This document shows, piece by piece, positions 49,111 through 58,571 of a stretch of DNA of 64,000 bases. Position numbers and translations under genes: made by a program. Under the pieces are notes generated by a model that ran no database searches, was not told the origin of the DNA, and saw only the letters and a program-made list of their open reading frames with translations. This stretch comes from UBA967 sp044375555 (GTDB taxonomy: Bacteria > Verrucomicrobiota > Verrucomicrobiia > Chthoniobacterales > Terrimicrobiaceae). Numbering within the stretch: the first letter of the stretch is position 1; each line of letters begins with the position of its first letter. The DNA lies in assembly GCA_044375555.1 (NCBI GenBank), contig JBILML010000008.1:27853-91852 (forward strand). Direction: 5' to 3'.

Positions 49111-49464
49111 ATGAACATCGTAGCAAAAATCGAATCCGAGCAATTCAAGTCCGACCTCAAGCCCTTCAATGTTGGCGATACGGTCAAAGTTCACACTCGC
49201 GTTATTGAAGGCGACAAGGAGCGTATCCAAGTTTATTCCGGCATCGTGATTGGCCGCAAGGGCACTGGAATTAATGAAAACTTCACTGTGCGCCGTGTTT
49301 CCTACGGCGAGGGTGTCGAGCGTGTTTTCCCGATCCACTCGCCCCGTATTGCGAAGATCGAGGTGGAGCGTAAGGGTGCCGTTCGCCGTGCCAAACTGAA
49401 TTATCTCCGTTCTCGCAAAGGCAAGTCGGCTACCACTGTCAAAGATCAAGTTGTTCGTGGCTGA
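49111..49464 (+). CDS. rplS: 50S ribosomal protein L19
   Basis: 117 residues, typical size. Opening IAKIESEQFKSDLKPFNVGD, central VIEGDKERIQVYSGIVIGRK with GTGINENFTVRRVSYGEGVE, and the C-terminal RKGAVRRAKLNYLRSRKGKS are canonical bL19. It sits at the interface of the subunits. Only a few bases separate it from rnhB; the usual trmD neighbour is absent. Confidence 0.97.
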   Translation: MNIVAKIESEQFKSDLKPFNVGDTVKVHTRVIEGDKERIQVYSGIVIGRKGTGINENFTVRRVSYGEGVERVFPIHSPRIAKIEVERKGAVRRAKLNYLRSRKGKSATTVKDQVVRG

Positions 49465-49470
49465 TTGAAG

Positions 49471-50085
49471 ATGGCGTGCTCCTTTGAGCACGAGCTTTCG
49501 CTTCGCGCTTCGGGAGTTTTTCCGGTTGCGGGAATTGATGAGGCTGGTCGCGGGCCGCTGGCGGGTCCGGTTGTTTGTGCGGCGGTCATTCTGCCACTCA
49601 CAATCAGCCTGCTTGGGTTGGACGACTCGAAAAAACTGACGCCGCGCCGTCGCGAGTTACTCTATTTAGAGCTCACTCGGAATCCCGAGATTCGTTGGTC
49701 CGTCGTATCGATTGCCTCCGAGGAAATCGATCGATTGAACATTCTCCGTGCGACCCATGTCGGAATGCGGCGGGCTTGGGAAAAACTCGATCCTCATCCC
49801 GTCCATGTTCTGATCGACGGCTTGCCGGTATCGGATTTTCCATGTGCTCAGACGGCTCTGGTCGGGGGAGATGGCATCAGCCTCAGCATCGCCGCCGCGA
49901 GCGTGATCGCGAAAGTCGAGCGCGACCGCGCCATGCTCGAATACGATCGGCAATATCCCGAATATGGTTTCGCAAAGCATAAAGGCTACCCAACCGCCGC
50001 TCACTTTGCCAAACTGCGTGAGCATGGGCCTTGTCCAATTCACCGAAAAAGTTTCTCGCCTGTGGCGCAGGCCGAACTCCGGTGA
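49471..50085 (+). CDS. rnhB: Ribonuclease HII
   Basis: 204 residues. Removes ribonucleotides from DNA. The opening AGIDEAGRGPLAGPVVCAAV contains the first two catalytic acids (DE), LDDSKKLTPRRRE follows, then the ADGLP-type Asp in HVLIDGLP, and ASVIAKVERDRAM with the last active residues; the C-terminal GFAKHKGYPTAAH is RNase HII specific. The ATG at 49471 was chosen; a TTG at 49465 is equally close to the rplS stop. It overlaps the yraN gene by 62 bases. Confidence 0.95.
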   Translation: MACSFEHELSLRASGVFPVAGIDEAGRGPLAGPVVCAAVILPLTISLLGLDDSKKLTPRRRELLYLELTRNPEIRWSVVSIASEEIDRLNILRATHVGMRRAWEKLDPHPVHVLIDGLPVSDFPCAQTALVGGDGISLSIAAASVIAKVERDRAMLEYDRQYPEYGFAKHKGYPTAAHFAKLREHGPCPIHRKSFSPVAQAELR

Positions 50086-50467
50086 AGCCCCTCACATCGA
50101 GCTCGGCCAACGCGGCGAGATCCTTGCTGCCAAATTTCTCCGCAGCCATGGGCACCGGATTCTCTATAAAAATTTCCGCGCTCCGCATGGTGGCGAGGTG
50201 GATATCGTCTGCCGCGACAAAAAGCACAGCGAACTCGTATTTGTCGAAGTGAAGACCCGCTCAAGCGAAGCCTATGGAACGCCGGCCGAGGCGGTGGATC
50301 AAAAAAAACGCCGCCTCATCATTCGCGGTGCCATGCAGTGGCTCCGAATGCTCGACAAGCCAGAAATCACCTATCGATTCGACATTGTGGAAGTCCTCAT
50401 CGGCCCACCCGTCGAAATCCGTCACATCGAAAACGCCTTCCCGATTCCTTCAAACTATATCCGCTGA
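50024..50467 (+). CDS. yraN: YraN-like UPF0102 endonuclease-fold protein
   Basis: 147 residues. Small restriction-endonuclease-like fold, with RGEILAAKFLRSHGHRIL, GEVDIVCRD (the conserved GE-x-D-I) and LVFVEVKTRSSE with the catalytic EVK. Function is uncertain, a role in DNA recombination or repair is suspected from the fold. The start at 50024 lies inside the end of rnhB, and the stop TGA overlaps the ATG of the ABC-F gene by one base. The rplS-rnhB-yraN grouping is common in bacteria, which supports the call. Confidence 0.92.
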   Translation: MGLVQFTEKVSRLWRRPNSGEAPHIELGQRGEILAAKFLRSHGHRILYKNFRAPHGGEVDIVCRDKKHSELVFVEVKTRSSEAYGTPAEAVDQKKRRLIIRGAMQWLRMLDKPEITYRFDIVEVLIGPPVEIRHIENAFPIPSNYIR

Positions 50468-52329
50468 TGTCTGTATCTCTTCTCTCGGCCAATGAAATCC
50501 GTCTCGCCTACGGCCACCAACTTCTCCTAGAAGGAATCACACTGACCGTCTCTCCCGGCGAAAAAGTCGCGCTTGTAGGTCGGAACGGATGTGGCAAGAC
50601 GAGCCTCCTCAAAATCCTCGCCGGGGAAAACGAAGCTGACTCCGGCGAAATCTCCCGCCGCCGGGGATTGCGTGTCGGTTATTTGCCACAAGAGTTCGAG
50701 CTCGATCCCGCCGCCACCGTTCTTGCAAACATCGAGGCTGGCGCTTCCGATCTCGTTGAATCCTTGCGGCGCTATGAGGCAGGCGAGGGCTCGGATAAAG
50801 AACTTCACGACATGCTCGAATTCATCCAGCACGCGGACGGATGGAACCTCGAGACCCGCATCAAAAGCCTCGCGGGAGCCCTCCATGCCCCGCCGCTGGA
50901 CGCTCTGGTCGGCCCGTTGTCAGGTGGTGAAAAGCGCCGTGTCGCGCTCTGCCGCGCTCTTGCGTCCCAGCCTGATCTTTTGCTTCTGGATGAACCCACC
51001 AACCACCTCGACTCCGAGTCCACAGGCTGGCTGGAGGATTTTCTTCGTGGCTTTCCTGGCGCGGTGGTGATGGTCACGCACGACCGGTATTTTCTCGAAA
51101 CCATCGCCACGCGGATCATTGAGATTTCGCAAGGGAAAGCCCACTCGCATCCGGGCAATTACGCCGCCTATCTGGAGTCCCGTGCGCTTCGACAACAGAT
51201 CGCCTCGCTGGCCGAACGCCGCCGGCAGCGTTTCATCCGCGCGGAACTTGAATTCGTCCGCGCAGGCGTCCGTGCACAGCGTTCCAAGTCCAAGAAGCGA
51301 CTCGAAACTTTTTATCAAATCGCAGGACAGGAAACTCCGCCGGAGGAGCGCGAGATGGATCTCTTGATTCCGCCGGCGCCGGAGTTGGGCAACAATGCTG
51401 TCGAACTTGTGAATGTCGGGGTTCGTTTCGAGGACGATGGACGCTGGATTTTTCGAAACCTCGACCTCTCACTTCGTCCTGGCGAATGCACGGGAATCGT
51501 TGGTCGCAACGGAGCGGGAAAATCGACTTTGCTTCGAGTCTGTCTTGCAGAGCAGGTTCCGACCGAGGGAACGGCGACCATCGGAAAGCGCGTTGTTTTT
51601 AATTACATCGATCAGGGTCGAATGAAGTTGAAAGGCTCCAATACCGTCATCGAGGAAATCGGTGGGGATGGAGGGTCGATTCCATTTGGGAACCGCGAAA
51701 TCCCCGTGCGATCTTACTTGCGGCGCTATTTGTTCGACGATGTCCGGATGAACGATCGGGTGGACAAACTCTCCGGCGGCGAGCGAGCTCGGCTCATGCT
51801 GGCGAAGGTGCTCAGCCGTGGTGGCAATGTGCTGGTCCTCGACGAACCCACAAACGACCTCGACCTCGGGAGCCTGAGAATGCTCGAGGAGGCGCTTGCC
51901 GCCTTCGATGGCACCATTTTGGTGGTCAGCCACGATCGATATTTTCTCGACCGAATTTGCGATCGGATCGTTGCATTCGAAGAGGGTGGCATCCACTCCC
52001 AGCCTGGAAATTTCTCGTATTATCTCGAAGGAAAAAAAGCCCGAGAGTCGCGCTACGCCTCGATGGCATATTCCAAAAAATCCGATGCGGCTTCCAAGTC
52101 TGCGCCGAAGCGGAAGCTGGGTTATCGAGAGAAAGAGGAACTCGATGGGATCGAGGGAACAATTCTTGAGGTCGAAAAAAGTGTGGCGGATCTCGAATCC
52201 TTGCTCAACGAGCCCGATTTTCATGCGACCCGCACGGCTGAGGTGCCGGGCGTGATTTCGAGCCTCGATGCACAGAGGAAGGAAATCGATCGCCTCTATG
52301 CGCGGTGGGAGAAATTATCGAAAGCATGA
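50467..52329 (+). CDS. uup: ABC-F ATPase (Uup-like)
   Basis: 620 residues, two ABC domains without membrane part. Walker A motifs are GRNGCGKTSLLK and GRNGAGKSTLLR, signatures LSGGEKRRVALCRAL and LSGGERARLMLAKVL, Walker B LLLDEPTNHLD and LVLDEPTNDLD. The inter-domain arm (about 250-300) is basic and coiled. A C-terminal coiled-coil extension (about 540-620), starting near LGYREKEELDGIEG, matches Uup rather than EttA. ABC-F proteins bind ribosomes or act on branched DNA. It overlaps rapA by four bases (ATGA at 52326). Confidence 0.93.
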   Translation: MSVSLLSANEIRLAYGHQLLLEGITLTVSPGEKVALVGRNGCGKTSLLKILAGENEADSGEISRRRGLRVGYLPQEFELDPAATVLANIEAGASDLVESLRRYEAGEGSDKELHDMLEFIQHADGWNLETRIKSLAGALHAPPLDALVGPLSGGEKRRVALCRALASQPDLLLLDEPTNHLDSESTGWLEDFLRGFPGAVVMVTHDRYFLETIATRIIEISQGKAHSHPGNYAAYLESRALRQQIASLAERRRQRFIRAELEFVRAGVRAQRSKSKKRLETFYQIAGQETPPEEREMDLLIPPAPELGNNAVELVNVGVRFEDDGRWIFRNLDLSLRPGECTGIVGRNGAGKSTLLRVCLAEQVPTEGTATIGKRVVFNYIDQGRMKLKGSNTVIEEIGGDGGSIPFGNREIPVRSYLRRYLFDDVRMNDRVDKLSGGERARLMLAKVLSRGGNVLVLDEPTNDLDLGSLRMLEEALAAFDGTILVVSHDRYFLDRICDRIVAFEEGGIHSQPGNFSYYLEGKKARESRYASMAYSKKSDAASKSAPKRKLGYREKEELDGIEGTILEVEKSVADLESLLNEPDFHATRTAEVPGVISSLDAQRKEIDRLYARWEKLSKA

Positions 52330-55031
52330 ACAAGGACATTCCCGTTCCGGGGCAGCGTTGGACCAGTGACACCGAGCCGGAACTCGGGCTGGGCATCGTT
52401 TTAAAAAGCGAATACGGACGCGCAGAAATCTTTTTTCCCGCCGCCGGTGAGCATCGTCAATATGCCCTCGCCAGCGCCCCGATCCGCCGTGTCAGGTTTT
52501 CCGAAGGCGACAAAATCCGAACTCATTCCGGCGAAGCGTTGACCGTGGATTCGATCGCCGATACGGCCGGGTTGCTATCCTACAACTGCGGAGGTCGCAC
52601 CGTGGCGGAGGCGGAATTGTCGGACTCTATCAGTTTCTCAAAACCCGAAGAACGCCTGCTGGCTGGGCAGGTGGATGAAATCGAGCGATTCAAAGTTCGT
52701 GTGGAATGTCTCCAGCGCCGACGCGATCTCCGTCAAAATCCAGCTCGCGGATTCGCAGGCGGCCGGATCGATTTGATTCCCCACCAAATCTCGATCGCCG
52801 CCGAGGTGGCGTCCCGCTTGGCTCCGCGCGTGCTTCTTGCCGACGAAGTGGGCTTGGGCAAAACCATCGAGGCAGGTCTTATTCTTCACCGTCTCCACCT
52901 CACAGGCCGCGCCTCGCGTATTCTGGTTCTTCTTCCCCCGGCATTGCTCAACCAGTGGTTCGTCGAAATGTTCCGCCGGTTCCAAATGTCGTTCAGCATT
53001 TTCGATGAAGACCGCTGTCTTTCGCTGGAGGCATCGGGCGTGAATCCTTTTCTCGATAGCCAACTCGTCATTTGCGCGTTGGATTTTCTCTCATCGAATC
53101 CGAACCGCGCCGAGCAAGCGCGAGAGGCGGGTTGGGACTTGCTGGTGGTGGATGAGGCCCATCACCTCGCCTGGTCGCCTGCGGGTGGAGGCGCGGAATA
53201 CAACTTGGTCGAATCGCTCGCGCGTTCAGTCCCCGGCTTGCTGCTGCTCACCGCCACCCCCCAGCAACTCGGCCTCGAAGGGCATTTCGCCCGGCTACGG
53301 CTTCTCGACCCGGAGCGTTACAGCGATCTCGAATCCTTCCTGCACGAATCCGACCGCTACGAATCGGTCGCCAAGGCGATCGATTCTCTGATGGCTGGAA
53401 AAAAAATATCCAACGTCTCCCTGCTTCAAGGAGCCGTTCGGAAACACTACGACGAATTCCTCGCCGGCGATGAGTCGGCTCGGGATAAAGCCATCTCGGG
53501 TCTTCTGGATGAATTTGGAACTGGACGAGTGATGTTTCGCAACACTCGCGCCGCGCTCTCCGGTTTTCCAAAACGCAAAGCCCATCTCGCCCCGCTGGCT
53601 CCTGATGCGGATCGGATCGCTTGGCTGGTTGATCTCCTCAAAAGCCTTAAGAAACAAAAGGTCCTTGTCATCACCTCCTCGCCCGATGTCGCGATCGGGT
53701 TGATGGAGGAACTGCAAAAGACGATCAAAATCCCCGCCGCCGTCTTTCATGAGCGCCTCACGCTTCTCCAGCGTGATCGCAACGCGGCTTACTTCGCCGA
53801 GGAGGATGGCGCGCGCCTCCTGATCTGCTCAGAGATTGGCAGCGAGGGGCGAAATTTCCAATTCGCCCACCACCTCGTGCTATTCGATTTGCCGAGGAAT
53901 CCAGAACTTCTCGAGCAACGCATCGGGCGACTCGACCGCATCGGTCAGACCTCGACGATCCACATCCATGTCCCGTTTTGCGAAGGCGGCGCGGAGGAGG
54001 TTTATGCCCGCTGGTATCACGAGGGTCTGGACGCCTTTCAAAAAAATCCCCACGGTGCCTCTGCGTTGGCCGCCATGTTTTCGGGACGATTGGCCGGGCT
54101 ATCCGAGTCATTTACCGCCGCCACCATGGCGAAGCTCATTTCGGATACCGCCGCCGAGACCAAGAAAATCGGGAAGCAACTCCAGCGCGGCTACGACCGA
54201 CTTCTGGAGCTGAACTCCAACAAATCCGAGGTCGCCGCCCCCCTTATCGACGGCATCCGCAAGCAAGATGCCGACACCGAGTTTGAATCATTTTTCATCA
54301 GGACGCTCGATCACCTCGGAGTCGAGGTCGAGGAACTCGGCAGTCGGGGATATCTTTTAAAAACCGGCGCCGGTCAGTCGGCCTCCTTGCCGGGCCTCAC
54401 GCCCGATGGCGCGATGTTTACCTTTGACCGCCCACGCGCTCTTTCGCGCGAGGATGTGGGATTTCTGAGCCAGGACCACCCCGTCGTCCGGGCAGCGATC
54501 GAATCGATTCTCGGAATGGAAACGGGTAACTCGGTCTTTGGCGTTTGGAAGTCCGACCTGCCCGGTGCGGTTTTTCTGGAAGTGCATCTGGTCCTCGAAT
54601 GTGTCGCGCCGCCGAATCTCCATGCGGATCGGTTTCTGCCCGCCACGCCCCTGCGTGTGGTGGTGGATCAAACCCTCACCGACCGTGGCGATGACGAGGA
54701 ATTCCGAGATGCTCCGCTCTCCGGTGGCGATGTTTTCGGTTTGATTGACACTCCGGTTTTTAAAAAGAAGCACCTGCCTGCAATGCTCGGCAAAGCCATT
54801 GAAATCGGCACCGCCCGCAAAGATTCCCTGATCATCGCCGCCCGCAATAAAGCCTCCGAGCAATACTCCGCCGAAATCGAGCGGCTGACCGATCTCGCTC
54901 AGCTCAACCGCTCGGTTGCGCCTTCCGAAATCGCCTCACTGGAGTCGGCAAAGTCCGCGCTGATCGCCGCGCTTTCGGAGCCAACCCTGCGCGTTGATGC
55001 TTTGAAGCTCGTTTTGCGGACCTCGCCGTAA
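52326..55031 (+). CDS. rapA: RapA/HepA-like RNA polymerase recycling SWI2/SNF2 ATPase
   Basis: 901 residues (E. coli RapA 968). Tudor-like N-terminal part (PGQRWTSDTEPELGLGIVL and RRVRFSEGD), then the helicase core: DLIPHQISIAAEV (motif Q-like), LADEVGLGKTIEAGLIL (motif I), VVDEAHHLAW (II), LLLTATPQQLGLEGH (III), ICSEIGSEGRNFQFAHHL (V) and LLEQRIGRLDRIGQTSTI (VI). The C-terminal RapA-specific domain follows. It releases stalled RNA polymerase. Its start overlaps the uup stop. The typical phage-defence DISARM-type neighbours are absent, so a housekeeping role is assumed. Confidence 0.92.
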   Translation: MNKDIPVPGQRWTSDTEPELGLGIVLKSEYGRAEIFFPAAGEHRQYALASAPIRRVRFSEGDKIRTHSGEALTVDSIADTAGLLSYNCGGRTVAEAELSDSISFSKPEERLLAGQVDEIERFKVRVECLQRRRDLRQNPARGFAGGRIDLIPHQISIAAEVASRLAPRVLLADEVGLGKTIEAGLILHRLHLTGRASRILVLLPPALLNQWFVEMFRRFQMSFSIFDEDRCLSLEASGVNPFLDSQLVICALDFLSSNPNRAEQAREAGWDLLVVDEAHHLAWSPAGGGAEYNLVESLARSVPGLLLLTATPQQLGLEGHFARLRLLDPERYSDLESFLHESDRYESVAKAIDSLMAGKKISNVSLLQGAVRKHYDEFLAGDESARDKAISGLLDEFGTGRVMFRNTRAALSGFPKRKAHLAPLAPDADRIAWLVDLLKSLKKQKVLVITSSPDVAIGLMEELQKTIKIPAAVFHERLTLLQRDRNAAYFAEEDGARLLICSEIGSEGRNFQFAHHLVLFDLPRNPELLEQRIGRLDRIGQTSTIHIHVPFCEGGAEEVYARWYHEGLDAFQKNPHGASALAAMFSGRLAGLSESFTAATMAKLISDTAAETKKIGKQLQRGYDRLLELNSNKSEVAAPLIDGIRKQDADTEFESFFIRTLDHLGVEVEELGSRGYLLKTGAGQSASLPGLTPDGAMFTFDRPRALSREDVGFLSQDHPVVRAAIESILGMETGNSVFGVWKSDLPGAVFLEVHLVLECVAPPNLHADRFLPATPLRVVVDQTLTDRGDDEEFRDAPLSGGDVFGLIDTPVFKKKHLPAMLGKAIEIGTARKDSLIIAARNKASEQYSAEIERLTDLAQLNRSVAPSEIASLESAKSALIAALSEPTLRVDALKLVLRTSP

Positions 55032-55080
55032 GGTTTTTTCTGGTTGCCCTTTGCTTGCCCTTCTCCACGATGGAGGAACC

Positions 55081-55962
55081 ATGAGCGTGCCTCAGAATAC
55101 CATCGCGATCATTTACGATTACGACCAAACCCTCTCTCCCACCTACATGCAGGAGGAGGCATTATTTCCGGTCTTCGGCATCAACGCCAAAAACTTCTGG
55201 GCCCGTTGCGGCGAGCTTGTTCAGAGCCAAGGCTACGACCACGAACTCGCCTATATGAAGGTCTTGCTCGATTGCATGGAGATCGACCGGCCAACAAACG
55301 CCAAGCTCCGTGAGCTCGGATCGCGCCTCACTTTTTACCCCGGCCTCCCCGAGATGTTCGAGGAATTCAAAACCTCCCTTCTTACTTCCGACCATGTCGC
55401 ACACGGCATCACCGTGGAGCACTACATCGTATCCTCCGGAATCAAGGTCTTGATCGATGGCAGTCGCATCGCGCCGTATGTGCGCAAGATTTTCGGTTGC
55501 GAATACGCGGTGGACGAGAGAGACCGCATCACTTTTCCGAAGCGCGCGATCAGCCACACACAGAAGACGCAATTTCTCTTCCGCATCAACAAAGGCATGC
55601 TCGAGATGGATCAGGATGTGAATGATCACATGGACCCGACACTCCGCCCCGTGCCCTTTCAAAATATGATCTATGTCGGCGATGGTCCGACCGATGTGCC
55701 TTGCTTCACTGTCATGCGACGCAATGGGGGGCAGGCGATCGCTGTTTACAATCCGGAAGACACGACTCGGACGAGTTTCAAAAAATGCTACCAATTGAGC
55801 GTTCATGCCGACCGGGTGAAAAATATCGCTCCATCAGATTTCCGCTCTGGAAGTCACCTTCGGTTGCTGCTCGAGGAAATGGTTTTCGAGATCGCCAACC
55901 GCATCGTCCAGCGTCGTCGGGACGACCTCCAGGCTGGAACCGTCAAGGCGCCGAAACACTGA
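55081..55962 (+). CDS. HAD-like phosphatase, function unknown
   Basis: 293 residues. HAD motif I is IIYDYDQTLSP (D13 and D15), motif II is IVSSGIKVLIDG, the motif III lysine is probably in TFPKRAISHTQKTQ, and motif IV is YVGDGPTDVPCF. A cap (about 40-110) lies between I and II. It looks like a phosphoserine-phosphatase-type subfamily enzyme, but the substrate is unclear. The ATG at 55081 was chosen. Located 50 bases after rapA and 53 before ptsI; no functional link is evident. Confidence 0.8.
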   Translation: MSVPQNTIAIIYDYDQTLSPTYMQEEALFPVFGINAKNFWARCGELVQSQGYDHELAYMKVLLDCMEIDRPTNAKLRELGSRLTFYPGLPEMFEEFKTSLLTSDHVAHGITVEHYIVSSGIKVLIDGSRIAPYVRKIFGCEYAVDERDRITFPKRAISHTQKTQFLFRINKGMLEMDQDVNDHMDPTLRPVPFQNMIYVGDGPTDVPCFTVMRRNGGQAIAVYNPEDTTRTSFKKCYQLSVHADRVKNIAPSDFRSGSHLRLLLEEMVFEIANRIVQRRRDDLQAGTVKAPKH

Positions 55963-56015
55963 GGGGAAAATCCTTCCGATTGCGCGCTTAGAGTTTTCTT
56001 GTCATCGTCACGCCG

Positions 56016-57785
56016 ATGGATGTCCCCCTTGAGGAAAAAGTGGAAAAGCGATTCCAAGGTGTTCCTGTTGCCCAAGGAATCGCTCATTTTCCTGCCCTCG
56101 TTTATTACACCGAGGACGAGGAAATCCTCCCTCGGGACATCCCTCCGCAAGAGCTCTCCGGCGAGATTGCCAGATTCGAGGCCGCGCTGATTTCCACGCG
56201 CATCGAACTGCTCGAAATCCAGCGCCGCATCGTTTCCGCCATCGGCTCGAAGGATGCGAGTATTTTCGATGCGCACCTGCTTGTCGTGGAGGACCGAACG
56301 CTGATCGACGAAGTCCTTCGGGGGCTCGAGCGTGATCATTGCAATGTCGAGCATGTCTTCCAGCAAGTCGTCCAAAAATACTGCCAGACTTTGGAATCCA
56401 TCGACGATCCCTACCTGCGCGAGCGGGTCGTGGATATTCAAGATGTCGCACGGCGGGTGATTCGGAATCTGCTTGGCAAGGCGCCGCTCAATCCGGCCGC
56501 CCACGCCCAGCAACACATCGTCATCGCCCACAGCCTCTCGCCATCCGATACCGCACAGTTTGATCGGAGTCTCGTTCACGGTTTCGTCACGGAGATCGGA
56601 AGCAAAACCTCGCACACCGCGATCCTGGCCAGGTCTTTGGAAATTCCTGCCATCGTCGGCATGCAGGGGATCACCCAGCAGCTTCGCATCGGTGAGGACA
56701 TTTTGATCGATGGCTACAAGGGCCTTCTCATTGTCAATCCCAGCCGGGAGACCCTCATCGAATACGGTCGGATCGAGCAGGAGAAAGAGGAAGTCGCCGA
56801 GCGCCTCGAGCAAATCCGTGAGACGGTTTCCACCACCCGCGATGGACGCCACATCGCGCTCTCGGCGAATATCGATCTGCCCGATGATCTTGGCGAAATT
56901 GCCGCCCAAGGCGCCGAAGGGGTCGGGCTTTTCCGGACGGAGTTTCTTTTTCTCAACCGCGAGGAATCGCCCAGCGAGGACGAGCAATACGAGCACTACC
57001 GCCATGCCGCGGAGAGTTGCCTCCCCCACGCCCTCATCATCCGCACCCTCGATATTGGTGGCGACAAGGTGGCGTCCAGCCTCGCATTGGAGCATGAGGA
57101 AAATCCATTCCTTGGCTGCCGCGCGATCCGTTACTGCCTCGAGCATCCCGCTGTTTTTAAGACCCAGCTCCGAGCGATCCTTCGCGCTGCAGGAATCGGC
57201 CATGTCAAAATCATGTATCCCATGATCTCGGGCATCGAGGAACTCCGCCGCGCCAACCAAATTCTCGAGGAGTGCAAACAGGAACTTGCCTCCGCAGGAA
57301 TCCCCTTCAATCCCTTCGTGGAGGTGGGGATCATGATCGAAATTCCGAGTGCGGTTCTCGTCGCCGACCACCTCGCCCGTGAGGTCCGTTTTTTCAGCAT
57401 CGGGACGAATGATCTGATCCAGTATTCGATCGCGGTCGATCGCTTGAACGACCGCATCGCCCATCTTTACAACCCCACGCACCCCTCGATCCTTCGGATG
57501 ATCAAAATGACGGTTGATGCCGGCAAAGCGAATGGGATTTGGACTGGGGTGTGCGGCGAAATGGCATCGGACATTCAGCTTACGCCCCTTCTCATCGGTC
57601 TCGGTGTCGATGAACTCAGTGCCTCGACTGCGCTAGTTCCCCGAATCAAAAAAGCGGTTCAATCCCTCGACTCGGGAGCCTGTGAATCTCTCGTTCGCGA
57701 GGTTTTGGCGATGGATGATTCTAATGCCATTCTCGAAAAATCCCGTGCGATGGCGCGCGAACACTACGCGGATTTAATCGATTAG
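56016..57785 (+). CDS. ptsI: PTS enzyme I (phosphoenolpyruvate-protein phosphotransferase)
   Basis: 589 residues, full length. Transfers phosphate from PEP to HPr. The active histidine is H200 in GSKTSHTAILARS; the PEP-binding domain has LFRTEFLFLNRE, HALIIRTLDIGGDK, the metal site EIPSAVLVADHL and the catalytic Cys in GVCGEMASD. No GAF domain is present, so it is EI rather than EI-Ntr. No HPr or EII gene lies nearby; in organisms without sugar PTS, EI often serves regulatory phosphorylation. The end overlaps the convergent M14 gene by twelve bases. Confidence 0.95.
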   Translation: MDVPLEEKVEKRFQGVPVAQGIAHFPALVYYTEDEEILPRDIPPQELSGEIARFEAALISTRIELLEIQRRIVSAIGSKDASIFDAHLLVVEDRTLIDEVLRGLERDHCNVEHVFQQVVQKYCQTLESIDDPYLRERVVDIQDVARRVIRNLLGKAPLNPAAHAQQHIVIAHSLSPSDTAQFDRSLVHGFVTEIGSKTSHTAILARSLEIPAIVGMQGITQQLRIGEDILIDGYKGLLIVNPSRETLIEYGRIEQEKEEVAERLEQIRETVSTTRDGRHIALSANIDLPDDLGEIAAQGAEGVGLFRTEFLFLNREESPSEDEQYEHYRHAAESCLPHALIIRTLDIGGDKVASSLALEHEENPFLGCRAIRYCLEHPAVFKTQLRAILRAAGIGHVKIMYPMISGIEELRRANQILEECKQELASAGIPFNPFVEVGIMIEIPSAVLVADHLAREVRFFSIGTNDLIQYSIAVDRLNDRIAHLYNPTHPSILRMIKMTVDAGKANGIWTGVCGEMASDIQLTPLLIGLGVDELSASTALVPRIKKAVQSLDSGACESLVREVLAMDDSNAILEKSRAMAREHYADLID

Positions 57786-58571
57786 TAAGGCGATGGCGGC
57801 ATCGATCGCTGCCACATGCGCCTCCACGCGAGAGTCGATGTGGAATTCGGAGGCGGTCTCGATGGTGAAAACCCGAACCGCTCCGTGGAAATGGAGCAGG
57901 AAAGCCTCAGGCCATTCCGGCATCGTGTTCGGAGTGATTTTTCGCCGGATGATTCCGTCTTTGGCTCGACTGGTATCAATGCGTCGGCGGGAGTCGGGAG
58001 GCAGGTGAGGGGACATCGCGGCGATGATCCGCTCGCCCCAGTGGGGCTTGGCGGGGGAGGTTTCGTAAAGATAAGCGCCGAGGGCGTCGTAATCCTCGTG
58101 AAGGATCAGAGCCAAGTCGTAACGGGATTGGAGAACCAGCTGCCGGTGTTTGGCGACAATCGGCGTGGAGCGATCGTGGTAGCAGCGATTCAGGTCGAGC
58201 CCATCGGCATTCGAGCGTTTGTTGTGAATCAGGCCCCAAGGGTTCAGGCATGGAAAAATCCGAAGTTTCAAGCGCCCCGCGATCTCGGCGTTTCTTTCCA
58301 CCCAAGTCAAGAGGGCCTCGGTGGAGGCCGGTTCGTCGCCGTGGATTCCTGCGGAAAAATAGACCGAGGGGGCATTCGGCAGGGATTTTTTAGAGTGCAG
58401 GTGGAGGAGGGGATATCCGTCGGCTTTGGCGAAAACCTCGACCGCCAGTCCGGCTTTTGGAGCAGCGGCCCGCCAGCGTTTCAAAAGCCGGGAGTAGTCG
58501 TGGCTGTGCGCGTGACGCAGCGGAGCGGGGCGCTCGATTTTAGCCCCCGGTTTTGACCTCGATGATGTCAT
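57774..58571 (-). CDS. M14/AstE-like zinc carboxypeptidase
   Basis: 265 residues. Zinc-binding H-x-x-E in YFSAGIHGDEPASTEALL, N-P-x-G-x-x-x-x-x-R segment LNPWGLIHNKRSNADGLDLNR (substrate-binding Asn/Arg region), the third zinc histidine in LILHEDYD, and the catalytic Glu in VFTIETASEFH. The AstE/aspartoacylase-like M14 group removes acyl groups or trims amino acids, including peptidoglycan-derived peptides. ATG at 58571 lies 32 bases inside the end of guaB, so the two are translationally linked; a longer frame upstream is out of family. Confidence 0.82.
   Translation of the reverse strand: MTSSRSKPGAKIERPAPLRHAHSHDYSRLLKRWRAAAPKAGLAVEVFAKADGYPLLHLHSKKSLPNAPSVYFSAGIHGDEPASTEALLTWVERNAEIAGRLKLRIFPCLNPWGLIHNKRSNADGLDLNRCYHDRSTPIVAKHRQLVLQSRYDLALILHEDYDALGAYLYETSPAKPHWGERIIAAMSPHLPPDSRRRIDTSRAKDGIIRRKITPNTMPEWPEAFLLHFHGAVRVFTIETASEFHIDSRVEAHVAAIDAAIALLID

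Noticed and set aside
52326..55031. SNF2 helicase as part of a phage-defence island (DISARM-like)
   Set aside because: RapA-type order of domains, operon overlap with uup/yraN/rnhB, and no methyltransferase or DUF1998-type neighbours.
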